Shown here in pieces: positions 7,744 through 14,654 of a stretch of DNA of 27,598 nucleotides. The notes beneath the pieces are model-generated. The model worked only from the letters and a program-made list of their open reading frames with translations, was not told where the DNA came from and searched no databases. This DNA is from JABIAG01 sp964561995 (lineage in GTDB: Archaea; Nanobdellota; Nanobdellia; Woesearchaeales; JABIAG01), in assembly GCA_964561995.1 (NCBI GenBank), contig CAZLQZ010000016.1, positions 1-27,598 of the forward strand. Reading direction: 5' to 3'. Within the stretch, counting starts at the first letter, position 1; the number at the start of each line of letters is the position of its first letter. Position numbers and translations under genes: made by a program.

Positions 7744-7749
7744 CACCCC
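7744..7749 (-). promoter_or_regulatory. Shine-Dalgarno site of the thioredoxin-fold protein gene
   Basis: GGGGTG on the minus strand, seven bases before the ATG. It supports the chosen start and shows that not all single genes here are leaderless. Confidence 0.5.
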
Positions 7750-7781
7750 GTATTCTGTTAATTGATTTTGAGTGACATATT

Positions 7782-8912
7782 TTATAAAGTTTGTGGGTTT
7801 TTAGAAACATACTCAATCTTTCCAATACACTCTTCTAACAACTTTTCCCATTCGATTAATTTTTCTGCTTCTTCTAAATGTTCCAGTTTTGCTTTTGTTT
7901 CTGGTTGTTTTGGAACAAAATAAGTGCAACAATCTTCATGAGGTTCAATACTTTTTTCATAAGTGCCATAATGTTTTGCTAAATCAATTATCTCTTTTTT
8001 ATCCATTCCTACAAGTGGCCTAAGAAATAACATCTCTGTAACTTTACCCACTGCACTCATATTTTCAAGAGTTTGTGAAGATACTTGACCAAGGGATTCT
8101 CCTGAAACAATTGCTCTTCTATCTTTTGAAAGTCTTTCACTAATTCTAAGCATCATTCTTCTGTATAAAAGAATTCTATATTTTGCTGGACATTTTATTA
8201 CTATTTCTTTTTGAATTTCTGTAAAAGGCACTAAAATCAATTCACTTTTATTTTGATATTGATTAACCAATTGAAATAATTCTTTAACTTTATCAATGCT
8301 TTTTTTCTTAACATAGGGATAATTATGAAAGTGAATAAAATCTACTTTACATCCTCTTTTCATCATTAATAATGAAGATACTGGGCTATCAATTCCTCCT
8401 GATAGCAAAGAAAGAACTTTTCCAGCAGAACCGACTGGCATTCCACCTTGTCCTTGAATTTTTTTTGTAAAAATGAAAACTTGTTTTGGCATAATTTCTA
8501 TATTTAAAGTAATGTCCGGATTTTTCATTGAAACTTTTTTATCCATATTTTCAAATAAGAATTCTCCTACAATTTTATTAACTTCTGGACTTTTTAATGG
8601 GAATTCTTTATCCATTCTTTGACAATTTACTTTAAATGATTCAAATTCTTCTTTTTTTATTAATTCTAAAGCTTTATTTTTAATTTCTTCAATGTCTGAA
8701 TTAATTTTAGTAGCCATTGAATATGATGCAATTCCAAAAATGAATTGTAATTTATCCATTGCTTGTTTGTCGTCAGTTTCTAATAGAATTCTTCCTCTAG
8801 GTCGAGTAACTTCTCCCTTAATTTTATTTTTGATATTTTGAACTAAACATTTTTCAAAAAATGATCTGTTTTTTCCTTTCAATCCTATTTCTGCATATCT
8901 AATTACAATCAT
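7782..8912 (-). CDS. thiI: tRNA 4-thiouridine synthetase ThiI
   Basis: A 376-residue enzyme that adenylates and thiolates U8 of tRNA; in some organisms it also supports thiamine thiazole formation. The N-terminal ferredoxin-like and THUMP region (1-155) begins MIVIRYAEIGLKGKNR, a strong family signature. The PP-loop ATP site is SGGIDSP (171-177). The C-terminal region has EDCCTYFVPKQPETK, matching ThiI proteins without a rhodanese domain, as is usual in archaea. Without rhodanese, the cysteines of the core must handle sulfur. Two unknown genes upstream on the same strand are 32 and 31 bases apart and may be co-transcribed. Confidence 0.93.
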   Translation of the reverse strand: MIVIRYAEIGLKGKNRSFFEKCLVQNIKNKIKGEVTRPRGRILLETDDKQAMDKLQFIFGIASYSMATKINSDIEEIKNKALELIKKEEFESFKVNCQRMDKEFPLKSPEVNKIVGEFLFENMDKKVSMKNPDITLNIEIMPKQVFIFTKKIQGQGGMPVGSAGKVLSLLSGGIDSPVSSLLMMKRGCKVDFIHFHNYPYVKKKSIDKVKELFQLVNQYQNKSELILVPFTEIQKEIVIKCPAKYRILLYRRMMLRISERLSKDRRAIVSGESLGQVSSQTLENMSAVGKVTEMLFLRPLVGMDKKEIIDLAKHYGTYEKSIEPHEDCCTYFVPKQPETKAKLEHLEEAEKLIEWEKLLEECIGKIEYVSKNPQTL

Positions 8913-8944
8913 GTATGTAAAGAAAAATATAGGTTTAATAAATG

Positions 8945-9484
8945 TTATGGGTGATAAGGTAGGCCGAATTGTTCTGAATATTCTTTTGGAACTTTTGCAT
9001 TAACTTTTTCCCATAATGATATATGAACTGAATTTGGATTTCCTGGTACAATTAATACTGGTCTTGTAATTGTATAATTACTTTTCCCTATTTTTTCAGA
9101 AGTATTTAATTTGCCAAGTAATGAATAATCAGTTCCTGAATTAAAAATTATCACGCCTAATTCTTTATTATCTCTTAAGTCTTGAACCAAATGATCGTCA
9201 GAATGAAATCCAAAAAAATCTTTTATTCCTAAGCAAAATTCTTCGAAAAATGGATATTGTTCATTTATTCTTTTGTTAACTAATAGTCTACTTAATGTAA
9301 AACTTTTTTCAACAGAATTTTCAATATAAGATTGATCTTCAAAAGGTAATGGAATAGAAAAATAATCTGTATCATTTAAATCATATTTTGTTAATAATTC
9401 AAGATATTTATCGGGATTATATTCTTTTAATAAATGATGATTTCTCATACATTCTATTAGTGCCGAATATTGTGTTTTTTCCAT
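8945..9484 (-). CDS. Hypothetical protein, no recognised family
   Basis: A 179-residue soluble protein that I cannot place. The N-terminal half is helical and charged (YSALIECMRNHHLLKEYNPD), and the C-terminal half contains strand-like segments (LGVIIFNSG, ITRPVLIVPGNP). There is no membrane segment or recognisable catalytic motif. It sits 31 bases downstream of another unknown gene and 32 bases upstream of thiI on the same strand, so it may belong to one transcript. ATG 9484 is the first in-frame start. Composition resembles its neighbours and the frame is well maintained. Confidence 0.65.
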   Translation of the reverse strand: MEKTQYSALIECMRNHHLLKEYNPDKYLELLTKYDLNDTDYFSIPLPFEDQSYIENSVEKSFTLSRLLVNKRINEQYPFFEEFCLGIKDFFGFHSDDHLVQDLRDNKELGVIIFNSGTDYSLLGKLNTSEKIGKSNYTITRPVLIVPGNPNSVHISLWEKVNAKVPKEYSEQFGLPYHP

Positions 9485-9515
9485 TTTAATTTAATTATGT
9501 GTTAATTATTATCAT

Positions 9516-10088
9516 TTATACTCTTGATGATAGTCTTGATGATAATCTATCAATTTCTTTATATACTCTAAGGTCTTGTTTTTTTGTAGCTAAATCAATT
9601 AAATCATCTGCATTTCTATTGTGATTAAAAGGATGTCCATGATATAAGTTTACCAAGTGTAAAGGGTTGCCACATGAATAAGCTTCGTGCGAATTTTTAC
9701 TGGAAATTTGTTCATTATAACGTGTATTATTAATATTATCCCATACAAATTTATATTTTCCTTTATTATTGCAATTTTCAAAATTGCATAATCCATCGAT
9801 TTTTTCTATAAGTAAAGTTTCTAAATATGATTGTTGAGGATTAAATGATTTGGCTTTTTCGGGGTCATCAATTAAACTTTTATAATGTTTAACTAATAAT
9901 TTTCCTATCTTTTGGGTAGTTTCTTCTTCAGAATTTCCGTCAATTTGTAGTTTAAAACCACCTTTATCTGAAGGAAGCATTAAATCTGCTGAAAATTGAT
10001 TAGAATCAGTTTTATTTAAACAGAATGCTATGGGTCCTTTTAAAAAATAACCTGGTAATGAACTTAGTAATCTGTATCTGTCGGACAT
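9516..10088 (-). CDS. Hypothetical protein with Cys/His cluster
   Basis: A 190-residue protein that I cannot assign. The middle contains CNFENC (about 103-108), and farther on YSCGNPLHLVNLYHGHPFNHN (about 136-156), a Cys/His set that could bind zinc in a treble-clef- or HNH-like manner, though no HNH consensus is clear. The C-terminus repeats RLSSRLSSR, from a 12-base tandem repeat around 9523-9545. A TATA-like element on the minus strand (about 10109-10118) lies 26 bases upstream of the ATG, so the gene probably heads a transcript running through 8945 and thiI. Confidence 0.65.
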   Translation of the reverse strand: MSDRYRLLSSLPGYFLKGPIAFCLNKTDSNQFSADLMLPSDKGGFKLQIDGNSEEETTQKIGKLLVKHYKSLIDDPEKAKSFNPQQSYLETLLIEKIDGLCNFENCNNKGKYKFVWDNINNTRYNEQISSKNSHEAYSCGNPLHLVNLYHGHPFNHNRNADDLIDLATKKQDLRVYKEIDRLSSRLSSRV

Positions 10089-10108
10089 GATTATGATTAA
10101 TAAGGTTA

Positions 10109-10118
10109 ATTTATATAG
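10109..10118 (-). promoter_or_regulatory. Putative TATA box for the 10088 gene
   Basis: On the minus strand this reads TATATAAATT, about 26 bases before the ATG. A similar A/T box for the plus gene lies at 10162-10170, making this a divergent promoter region. Confidence 0.45.
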
Positions 10119-10193
10119 ATTTGTATACTAGATTCCTTTTTTCCACTAAAACCTAGAAAAATTTAAATATGAGATGATTAAATAAACTATATT

Positions 10194-11120
10194 ATGAACG
10201 AAGGCCTTTATACAAAAAAGTTAAAGGCTGACAGAGTAATTTGTACACTTTGTCACCACCAATGCCTGATTCCTCCCGATAGTAGAGGTATTTGTAGAGT
10301 TAGAAATAATAAAAAAGGTAAAGTATATTCTTTAGTTTATCAAAAATATAATGAAGAACGTCCTGAAAAAATAGAAGAAGTACCATTTTTACATTATCTT
10401 CCTGGAAGCAAATCTTATTTTTTAGGTAGTATTGGTGAAAATTTTAAATCTGTTAAAACTGATGATGAACTTGAAAAAGAATTAAAAGATTTAAAGAAAG
10501 TAACTGCAGATCAAGCAGTTAAAAGAGCAGTAAAAAACGAATGTAAGTCAATATCTTATAATCATGATGAACCAATAATATTTATTGAAAACGTTTTAGA
10601 AATTGCAAAACTTGCAAAATCTAAAAAAATTAAGAATCTTATAAAAACAAATGGTTATGCTTATGAAACTGCATTTAAGGATTTATTAAAAGTAATTCAT
10701 GCTATTAATTTTCAGTTAGATAGTGTTGATAAAGATATATTTAAAAGATTGCATAATGCTAAACTTAATTATGTTTTAAGAAATATTTCTTTAGCTATAG
10801 AAAAGGGTACATGGATTGAAATAACAACTGATCTTATTTTGGATATGAATGATAATGAAGGGGAGATAAGAAAAATTGCCGAATATATTAAATCCTTAGG
10901 ACAAATTCCTTGGCTTATAAATAATGCAGATGAACAAAAAGAAAAGTTAATACTTGGCATTGCAAAAGATTTAGATCTTAAGTACGTTTATGTCAATAAT
11001 AAAGACCTTTTATGTCCTAAATGTGGGAAAGTTGTTGTTGACAGGGAAAAAAATAAAAATCATTTAGTTAATAAAAATAAATGTGAATTCTGTAAAAAAG
11101 TAATTGATGGAGTTTTTTAA
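10194..11120 (+). CDS. AmmeMemoRadiSam-type radical SAM family protein lacking the cluster cysteines
   Basis: A 308-residue homologue of the PflA-like radical SAM protein of the AmmeMemoRadiSam group (COG1180). Family features kept: N-terminal CTLCHHQC and GICRVRNN (C17, C20, C24, C34), LHYLPGS, SYNHDEP (121-127), KTNGY, the ITTDLILDMND segment and a C-terminal zinc ribbon (C274, C277, C297, C300). The cluster motif, normally GCNFxCxxC, is GENFKSVKT at 81-89: all three cysteines are replaced (E82, S86, T89) while GxNFK still aligns. It therefore should not bind the catalytic cluster and is probably a pseudoenzyme. It lies three bases before a membrane protein gene. The start has a TATA-like box near 10166 and looks leaderless. 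Confidence 0.85.
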   Translation: MNEGLYTKKLKADRVICTLCHHQCLIPPDSRGICRVRNNKKGKVYSLVYQKYNEERPEKIEEVPFLHYLPGSKSYFLGSIGENFKSVKTDDELEKELKDLKKVTADQAVKRAVKNECKSISYNHDEPIIFIENVLEIAKLAKSKKIKNLIKTNGYAYETAFKDLLKVIHAINFQLDSVDKDIFKRLHNAKLNYVLRNISLAIEKGTWIEITTDLILDMNDNEGEIRKIAEYIKSLGQIPWLINNADEQKEKLILGIAKDLDLKYVYVNNKDLLCPKCGKVVVDREKNKNHLVNKNKCEFCKKVIDGVF

Positions 11121-11123
11121 TAA

Positions 11124-11690
11124 ATGCATGTGAATTTGAAAAGACCATTATTAATTGCTTTTGCTTTATCTTTGATTGTTAGTGCATTAATTGGTATTTT
11201 TGTTTTTTTATTTAGGAATTTTGGTATTGTAGAAATTAATGTAATATTAACAACTGTAGCAATTTCTGGTTTTAGTTTGGCAGGATTATGTAATGCAATT
11301 ATTTTTGAAAAAAAGAATTTTATTAGTTTAAGTATTGTGGGTTTTGTTATTGATGTTTTAGGATTTGTTTATTCTATTATTGCAATTTGGAATTTTATAC
11401 CTCTAGAAAATATATTTAAAACATTTATTAGTTTAATAATTTTAACTGTAGCTTTTGCACATATTTCATTAATTTTGTTAATACGGCCTCGTTCAAGGAT
11501 GGTTAAAATCTCATTATATTCTACGATTACTTCTAATATAATTATTTCTTTAATGTTATTAAGTGTTATTATGTTAAATATGGATTTAAGTGACCAAATG
11601 CACTTTAGAATTCTTGGTGTTTTAATTGTTTTAGTTTCACTTGGTACAATAGTAACTCCAATTTTTAATAAAATTATAATGTTAAGATAA
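11124..11690 (+). CDS. Hypothetical six-helix membrane protein
   Basis: A 188-residue protein with about six predicted transmembrane helices (roughly 8-31, 37-60, 67-92, 98-121, 129-150 and 159-183), short loops and a few positive residues near the N-terminus and at RPRSRMVK (about 122-129). No family motif was recognised. The ATG follows the stop of the degenerate radical SAM gene by three bases with no promoter, so the two are translated from one message; whether they act together is unknown. The next gene has its own TATA box. Confidence 0.75.
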   Translation: MHVNLKRPLLIAFALSLIVSALIGIFVFLFRNFGIVEINVILTTVAISGFSLAGLCNAIIFEKKNFISLSIVGFVIDVLGFVYSIIAIWNFIPLENIFKTFISLIILTVAFAHISLILLIRPRSRMVKISLYSTITSNIIISLMLLSVIMLNMDLSDQMHFRILGVLIVLVSLGTIVTPIFNKIIMLR

Positions 11691-11719
11691 TTTTAATCTA
11701 ATTAAAAGTTATGAAAAAT

Positions 11720-11728
11720 TATATAAAT
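11720..11728 (+). promoter_or_regulatory. Putative TATA box of the HTH membrane protein
   Basis: TATATAAAT, centred 26 bases before ATG 11750. This distance supports ATG 11750 over the TTG at 11741 as the start of a leaderless message. Confidence 0.55.
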
Positions 11729-11749
11729 AGAATTAAATGATTGTTTTTT

Positions 11750-12352
11750 ATGGCTAAAAAAGAGACTTTTTTGCTAGTTTCATTACAAGAAGAAAAAGCT
11801 AAGGATCTTGCAAAGATAATTCATAATGATTCTAGTAGAAAAATATTAAATTATTTGGCAAATGCTGATTTTGCATCTGAGTCACAACTTTCAAAAGAAT
11901 TAGAATTGCCTATTTCTACAGTTCATTATAATTTAGTACATCTTCAACAAGGTGGTTTAATTGAAGTAGATGAATTTCATTATTCAAAAAAAGGTAAAGA
12001 AATTAATCATTACAAATTGGCTAATAAATTTATAATTATTTCTCCCAAACCAACTGAAAAAATAAGATCTGAATTAAAGAAAAGATTAAAATCCTTGTTA
12101 CCTGTTGTTTTAGTGGCTGTAGCTGTTGGATGGGTTACTAAATTATTTTCAGTAAAAAACACAGCCTTAAGTGCTTCAAGTGTTATGATTAAAGAAGATG
12201 CATCATTTGCAATGGCTAGCGGTGCTATTGAAAATACACAACCTAATGTTTTTTTATGGTTTTTTGCAGGAGTATTTACTGTTGTAATTCTATATTTAAT
12301 ATATGAACTAATTAGAAATAAATTTAAAATAAAGAAAAAATTATTTTATTAA
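11750..12352 (+). CDS. Membrane-anchored winged-helix transcriptional regulator
   Basis: A 200-residue protein starting at ATG 11750 (an in-frame TTG nine bases earlier is less likely because of the TATA spacing). Residues about 15-95 form an ArsR-like winged helix: DSSRKILNYLANADFASESQLSKELE, then the recognition helix ISTVHYNLVHLQQGGLI and a wing ending YSKKGKEINHYKL. Two hydrophobic helices follow (about 116-132 and 168-187), with an extracytoplasmic loop between, so DNA binding would be at the inner membrane face. This layout is common in archaea, where it may sense membrane or envelope state. Its 3' end overlaps the opposing membrane protein gene by four bases. The target genes are unknown; the adjacent membrane proteins are candidates. 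Confidence 0.8.
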   Translation: MAKKETFLLVSLQEEKAKDLAKIIHNDSSRKILNYLANADFASESQLSKELELPISTVHYNLVHLQQGGLIEVDEFHYSKKGKEINHYKLANKFIIISPKPTEKIRSELKKRLKSLLPVVLVAVAVGWVTKLFSVKNTALSASSVMIKEDASFAMASGAIENTQPNVFLWFFAGVFTVVILYLIYELIRNKFKIKKKLFY

Positions 12353-12711
12353 TAGCCACTTTGAAAAGCTACAATTATTAATAATATTGCTACAACTGCA
12401 TTTATTATGAAATGTGTAATATCAATAGGTAAAAATGTTAAAACTTCTGATATAACTGGAATTGTAAAAAAGCCATTTATACCCATTATTACAACAATAA
12501 TAAATAATAACATATAACCTATCTTCATTGGTACATTATCAACACTAAATGCATCAAATAAACCAAATAATCCACCAATAATAAAAACTGCTGAAATTAC
12601 TAATAATACATAAGCAGGAATGTCTAAACCAATATAACTAACAACTGCAAATACAACCAACAATAATGCCGATATCCCACAAATCCAATCTCTCGAACCT
12701 TCAAAACTCAT
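12349..12711 (-). CDS. Small four-helix membrane protein (SPW-repeat-like)
   Basis: A 120-residue protein with four hydrophobic helices and the pattern SRDWICGISALLLVVFAVVSYIG, recalling small SPW-type membrane proteins; that family link is tentative. It has an exact Shine-Dalgarno sequence, GAGGTGAT, five bases before the ATG (12717-12724 on the minus strand), complementary to the usual 16S 3' end, so translation is leadered and probably strong. A TATA-like element lies further upstream (about 12728-12735). The gene is convergent with the HTH regulator (four-base overlap) and divergent from the DUF357 gene. Role unknown. Confidence 0.75.
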   Translation of the reverse strand: MSFEGSRDWICGISALLLVVFAVVSYIGLDIPAYVLLVISAVFIIGGLFGLFDAFSVDNVPMKIGYMLLFIIVVIMGINGFFTIPVISEVLTFLPIDITHFIINAVVAILLIIVAFQSGY

Positions 12712-12716
12712 TAATC

Positions 12717-12724
12717 ATCACCTC
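12717..12724 (-). promoter_or_regulatory. Perfect Shine-Dalgarno site
   Basis: GAGGTGAT on the minus strand, five bases from the ATG of the small membrane protein. It is the best match in the window to the archaeal anti-Shine-Dalgarno sequence. Confidence 0.7.
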
Positions 12725-12741
12725 GATATTTATAATAAGTT

Positions 12742-12751
12742 TTTTATATTA
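12742..12751 (+). promoter_or_regulatory. Putative TATA box of the DUF357 gene
   Basis: TTTTATATTA centred about 24 bases before ATG 12771, the chosen start. Confidence 0.45.
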
Positions 12752-12770
12752 CATGTATATAAATGTTTCT

Positions 12771-13073
12771 ATGAAGATAATTAATGATGAAAAATTAAAA
12801 AAATATTTTACTGTAACTGGAAAAGCTTTAAAGAAAGTTAAAACTGGTAAAGAACGTAAAATAAAATGGAAAGAATCTGCTGATGATTTTTTAGATATGG
12901 CTCAACGATATTATTCTGATGCTAAATACTTTGAAAAAAAAAATGATTATGTAAATGCATTTGCATGTTTGAATTATGCTCATGGTTGGTTAGATGCCGG
13001 TGCAAGACTAGGTCTTTTTGATGTCGATGGAGATAATGTTTTGTTTACTGTTGACAAAGACATGTTTGATTAA
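12771..13073 (+). CDS. DUF357 family protein
   Basis: A 100-residue archaeal protein of unknown function. The family pattern is clear: KLKKYFTVTGKALKKVK at the start, DFLDMAQRYYSDAKYF in the middle and the hallmark DYVNAFACLNYAHGWLDAGA followed by RLGLFDV. It is expected to be an all-helical, probably tetratricopeptide-like bundle. The open frame extends upstream to 12666, but that part is antisense to the divergent membrane gene; ATG 12771 matches family length and has a TATA box at leaderless distance. Its last seven codons and stop lie inside a 121-base perfect tandem duplication, so a copy of the 3' end (VDKDMFD and stop) follows as non-coding sequence. Confidence 0.88.
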   Translation: MKIINDEKLKKYFTVTGKALKKVKTGKERKIKWKESADDFLDMAQRYYSDAKYFEKKNDYVNAFACLNYAHGWLDAGARLGLFDVDGDNVLFTVDKDMFD

Positions 13074-13107
13074 TGTTTTACTGATTTTTATTTTTTCAAT
13101 AAATTTT

Positions 13108-13170
13108 GTGTGCTTGACTGAATTTTTTTGTGAAGGCAACATACTTCGGAAGCTACAAACGAAACTGTAG
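13108..13170 (+). other. Structured motif copy 2
   Basis: Left stem: GTGTG (13108-13112) pairs with CATAC (13140-13144), continued by CTT with AAG across a bulge. Then TTCGGAAG, then hairpin CTACA (13153-13157), loop AACGAAAC, TGTAG (13166-13170). The final 29 bases differ from the copy at 5927-5955 at two positions, while the left stem is kept with different bases, which suggests selection on structure. Confidence 0.55.
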
Positions 13171-13228
13171 GTTGACAAAGACATGTTTGATTAATGTTTT
13201 ACTGATTTTTATTTTTTCAATAAATTTT

Positions 13229-13291
13229 GTGTGCTTGACTGAATTTTTTTGTGAAGGCAACATACTTCGGAAGCTACAAACGAAACTGTAG
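13229..13291 (+). other. Structured motif copy 3
   Basis: Identical to the copy at 13108-13170 because it lies within the tandem duplication. It ends just before the MFS gene's promoter. Confidence 0.55.
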
Positions 13292-13300
13292 GTAGTTAAA

Positions 13301-13310
13301 TTTATATATT
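13301..13310 (+). promoter_or_regulatory. Putative TATA box of the MFS transporter gene
   Basis: TTTATATATT centred 26 bases before ATG 13331, ten bases after the duplicated structured motif ends. Confidence 0.55.
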
Positions 13311-13330
13311 AGATTATTAATAATTAATGT

Positions 13331-14617
13331 ATGTTTAATAAAAAAATCATTTCATGGAGTTTTTATGACTTGGCTAATACTGCTTTTTCTGCTTTAATTG
13401 TAACATTATTTTTTCCAGTTTTAATTAAAGTTTATATGGGTGGAAATGAATTTCAAATTGGACTTGTAATGGGTGGTTCATTATTACTTTCAGCTATTTT
13501 TGTTCCTTTTATGGGAAGTATTAGTGATGCATTAAAAGTCAAAAAACCTTTTATAATTTTATTTACACTTCTTACAGTAATATTTACAATTTTAATTGCT
13601 TATACTAATTTATATATTGCTTTAATTTTTGGATTATTGGCTAATCTTTTTTATCATGGATGTCTTGATATTTATGACAGTCTGCTTTATGATATTGCTG
13701 ATAATAAAAAAATGGGTAAAGTTTCAGGATTGGGAACTGCTTTTGGATATGTGGGAACAATTCTTAGTTTAGGAATGGCAGCAATTATATTGAATCAGTT
13801 TGGTTGGGATACTGAAATCGGAACAAGGATGATATTTCCTGCAACAGGAACTTTTTTTATAATATTTTCAATGCCCTTGTTTATCTGGGTAAAGGATAAA
13901 AGAAATAAAATTATTGATTTTAGCAAAGCAATGAAAATTGCAACAAAAGAGATTAAAGAAACATTATATCATCTTAAAATTGTTGTTCATAATTTATTAA
14001 TTTCTTTTATTAATTTAATTATTAAGCCATTTACAAAATCTAAATTAAAATTAATTGTTGAAAAAAATCACGAGATGTATAAGAATTTATGGACTTTTAT
14101 GTTAGCTTCATTAATTTATGTTGACGCTGTTAATACTTTAATTATTTTTTTATATCTTTTTGGAGAAAATAGAATTGGAATTTCTGTAAAGGAATTTTTC
14201 CCTTTATTTGCATTGATGGCAGTAGCTGCAATATTTGGAAGTGTTCTTTTTGGTTATTTGAGTGATGAAATTGGTCCAAAGAAAAGTTTAGTTACAGCAC
14301 TTATTTTGTGGATTTTTGTAATTCTTATGCTTATTATTAAAACGAATTATTATACTTATGTAACTGCTGGAATGGTTGGAGGAGCTTTACTTGGTGCAAT
14401 CTGGACAATTACTCGTCCAATGCTGATTCAACTATCTCCAAAAAGAAAAATTACTGAAATGTTCGGTTTTCAAGGTTTAACAGAAAAACTGGGTGGATTT
14501 TTTGGTCCTGTATTATTTGGATTGTTAGTAATAAGTTATGGTTATACTGCTGCATTAATTTCTGTATTAGTATTTTTCATACTGGGATTAGGTTTATTGT
14601 TAAAAGTTAAAATTTAA
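13331..14617 (+). CDS. MFS transporter, Atg22/UMF1-like
   Basis: A 428-residue polytopic protein with about 12 membrane helices. The N-terminal SWSFYDLANTAFSALIVTLF matches the W-x-x-YD-x-ANxxF signature of the UMF1/Atg22 branch of the major facilitator superfamily, and GSISDALKVKKPFI is the typical loop 2-3 motif. A cytoplasmic central loop (about 190-255) is rich in Lys. GYLSDEIGPKKSLV repeats the loop motif in the second half. Family members have been linked to amino-acid or nucleoside efflux, but the substrate here is unknown. A TATA box at leaderless distance supports the start. Confidence 0.85.
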   Translation: MFNKKIISWSFYDLANTAFSALIVTLFFPVLIKVYMGGNEFQIGLVMGGSLLLSAIFVPFMGSISDALKVKKPFIILFTLLTVIFTILIAYTNLYIALIFGLLANLFYHGCLDIYDSLLYDIADNKKMGKVSGLGTAFGYVGTILSLGMAAIILNQFGWDTEIGTRMIFPATGTFFIIFSMPLFIWVKDKRNKIIDFSKAMKIATKEIKETLYHLKIVVHNLLISFINLIIKPFTKSKLKLIVEKNHEMYKNLWTFMLASLIYVDAVNTLIIFLYLFGENRIGISVKEFFPLFALMAVAAIFGSVLFGYLSDEIGPKKSLVTALILWIFVILMLIIKTNYYTYVTAGMVGGALLGAIWTITRPMLIQLSPKRKITEMFGFQGLTEKLGGFFGPVLFGLLVISYGYTAALISVLVFFILGLGLLLKVKI

Positions 14618-14654
14618 TTACAGAATTATTAATTTATTATTGTTAATGAACTTA

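Larger units (their letters stand above)
13050..13291 (+). repeat. Perfect 121-bp tandem duplication spanning the DUF357 3' end
   Basis: Copy 1 is 13050-13170 and copy 2 is 13171-13291; I read no mismatch between them. Each copy holds the last codons and stop of the DUF357 gene, a T-rich segment and, at its right end, the same structured motif found after bud32. The identity implies a recent event, ongoing homogenisation, or an assembly artefact. Confidence 0.92.

Noticed and set aside
12666..12770. Upstream extension of the DUF357 frame with a hydrophobic stretch
   Set aside because: It is antisense to the divergent membrane gene's start; ATG 12771 fits family length and TATA spacing.
13130..13176. 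Integron attC-like site (GCAAC ... GTTGAC around the hairpin)
   Set aside because: The ends do not fit the RYYYAAC/GTTRRRY consensus, symmetry exists only in one of three copies, and no integrase is present.
5876..13291. Diversity-generating retroelement signature (3' repeats plus hairpin)
   Set aside because: The copies at 13050 are identical with no adenine-specific changes, the host genes are not typical targets, and no reverse transcriptase is in the window.
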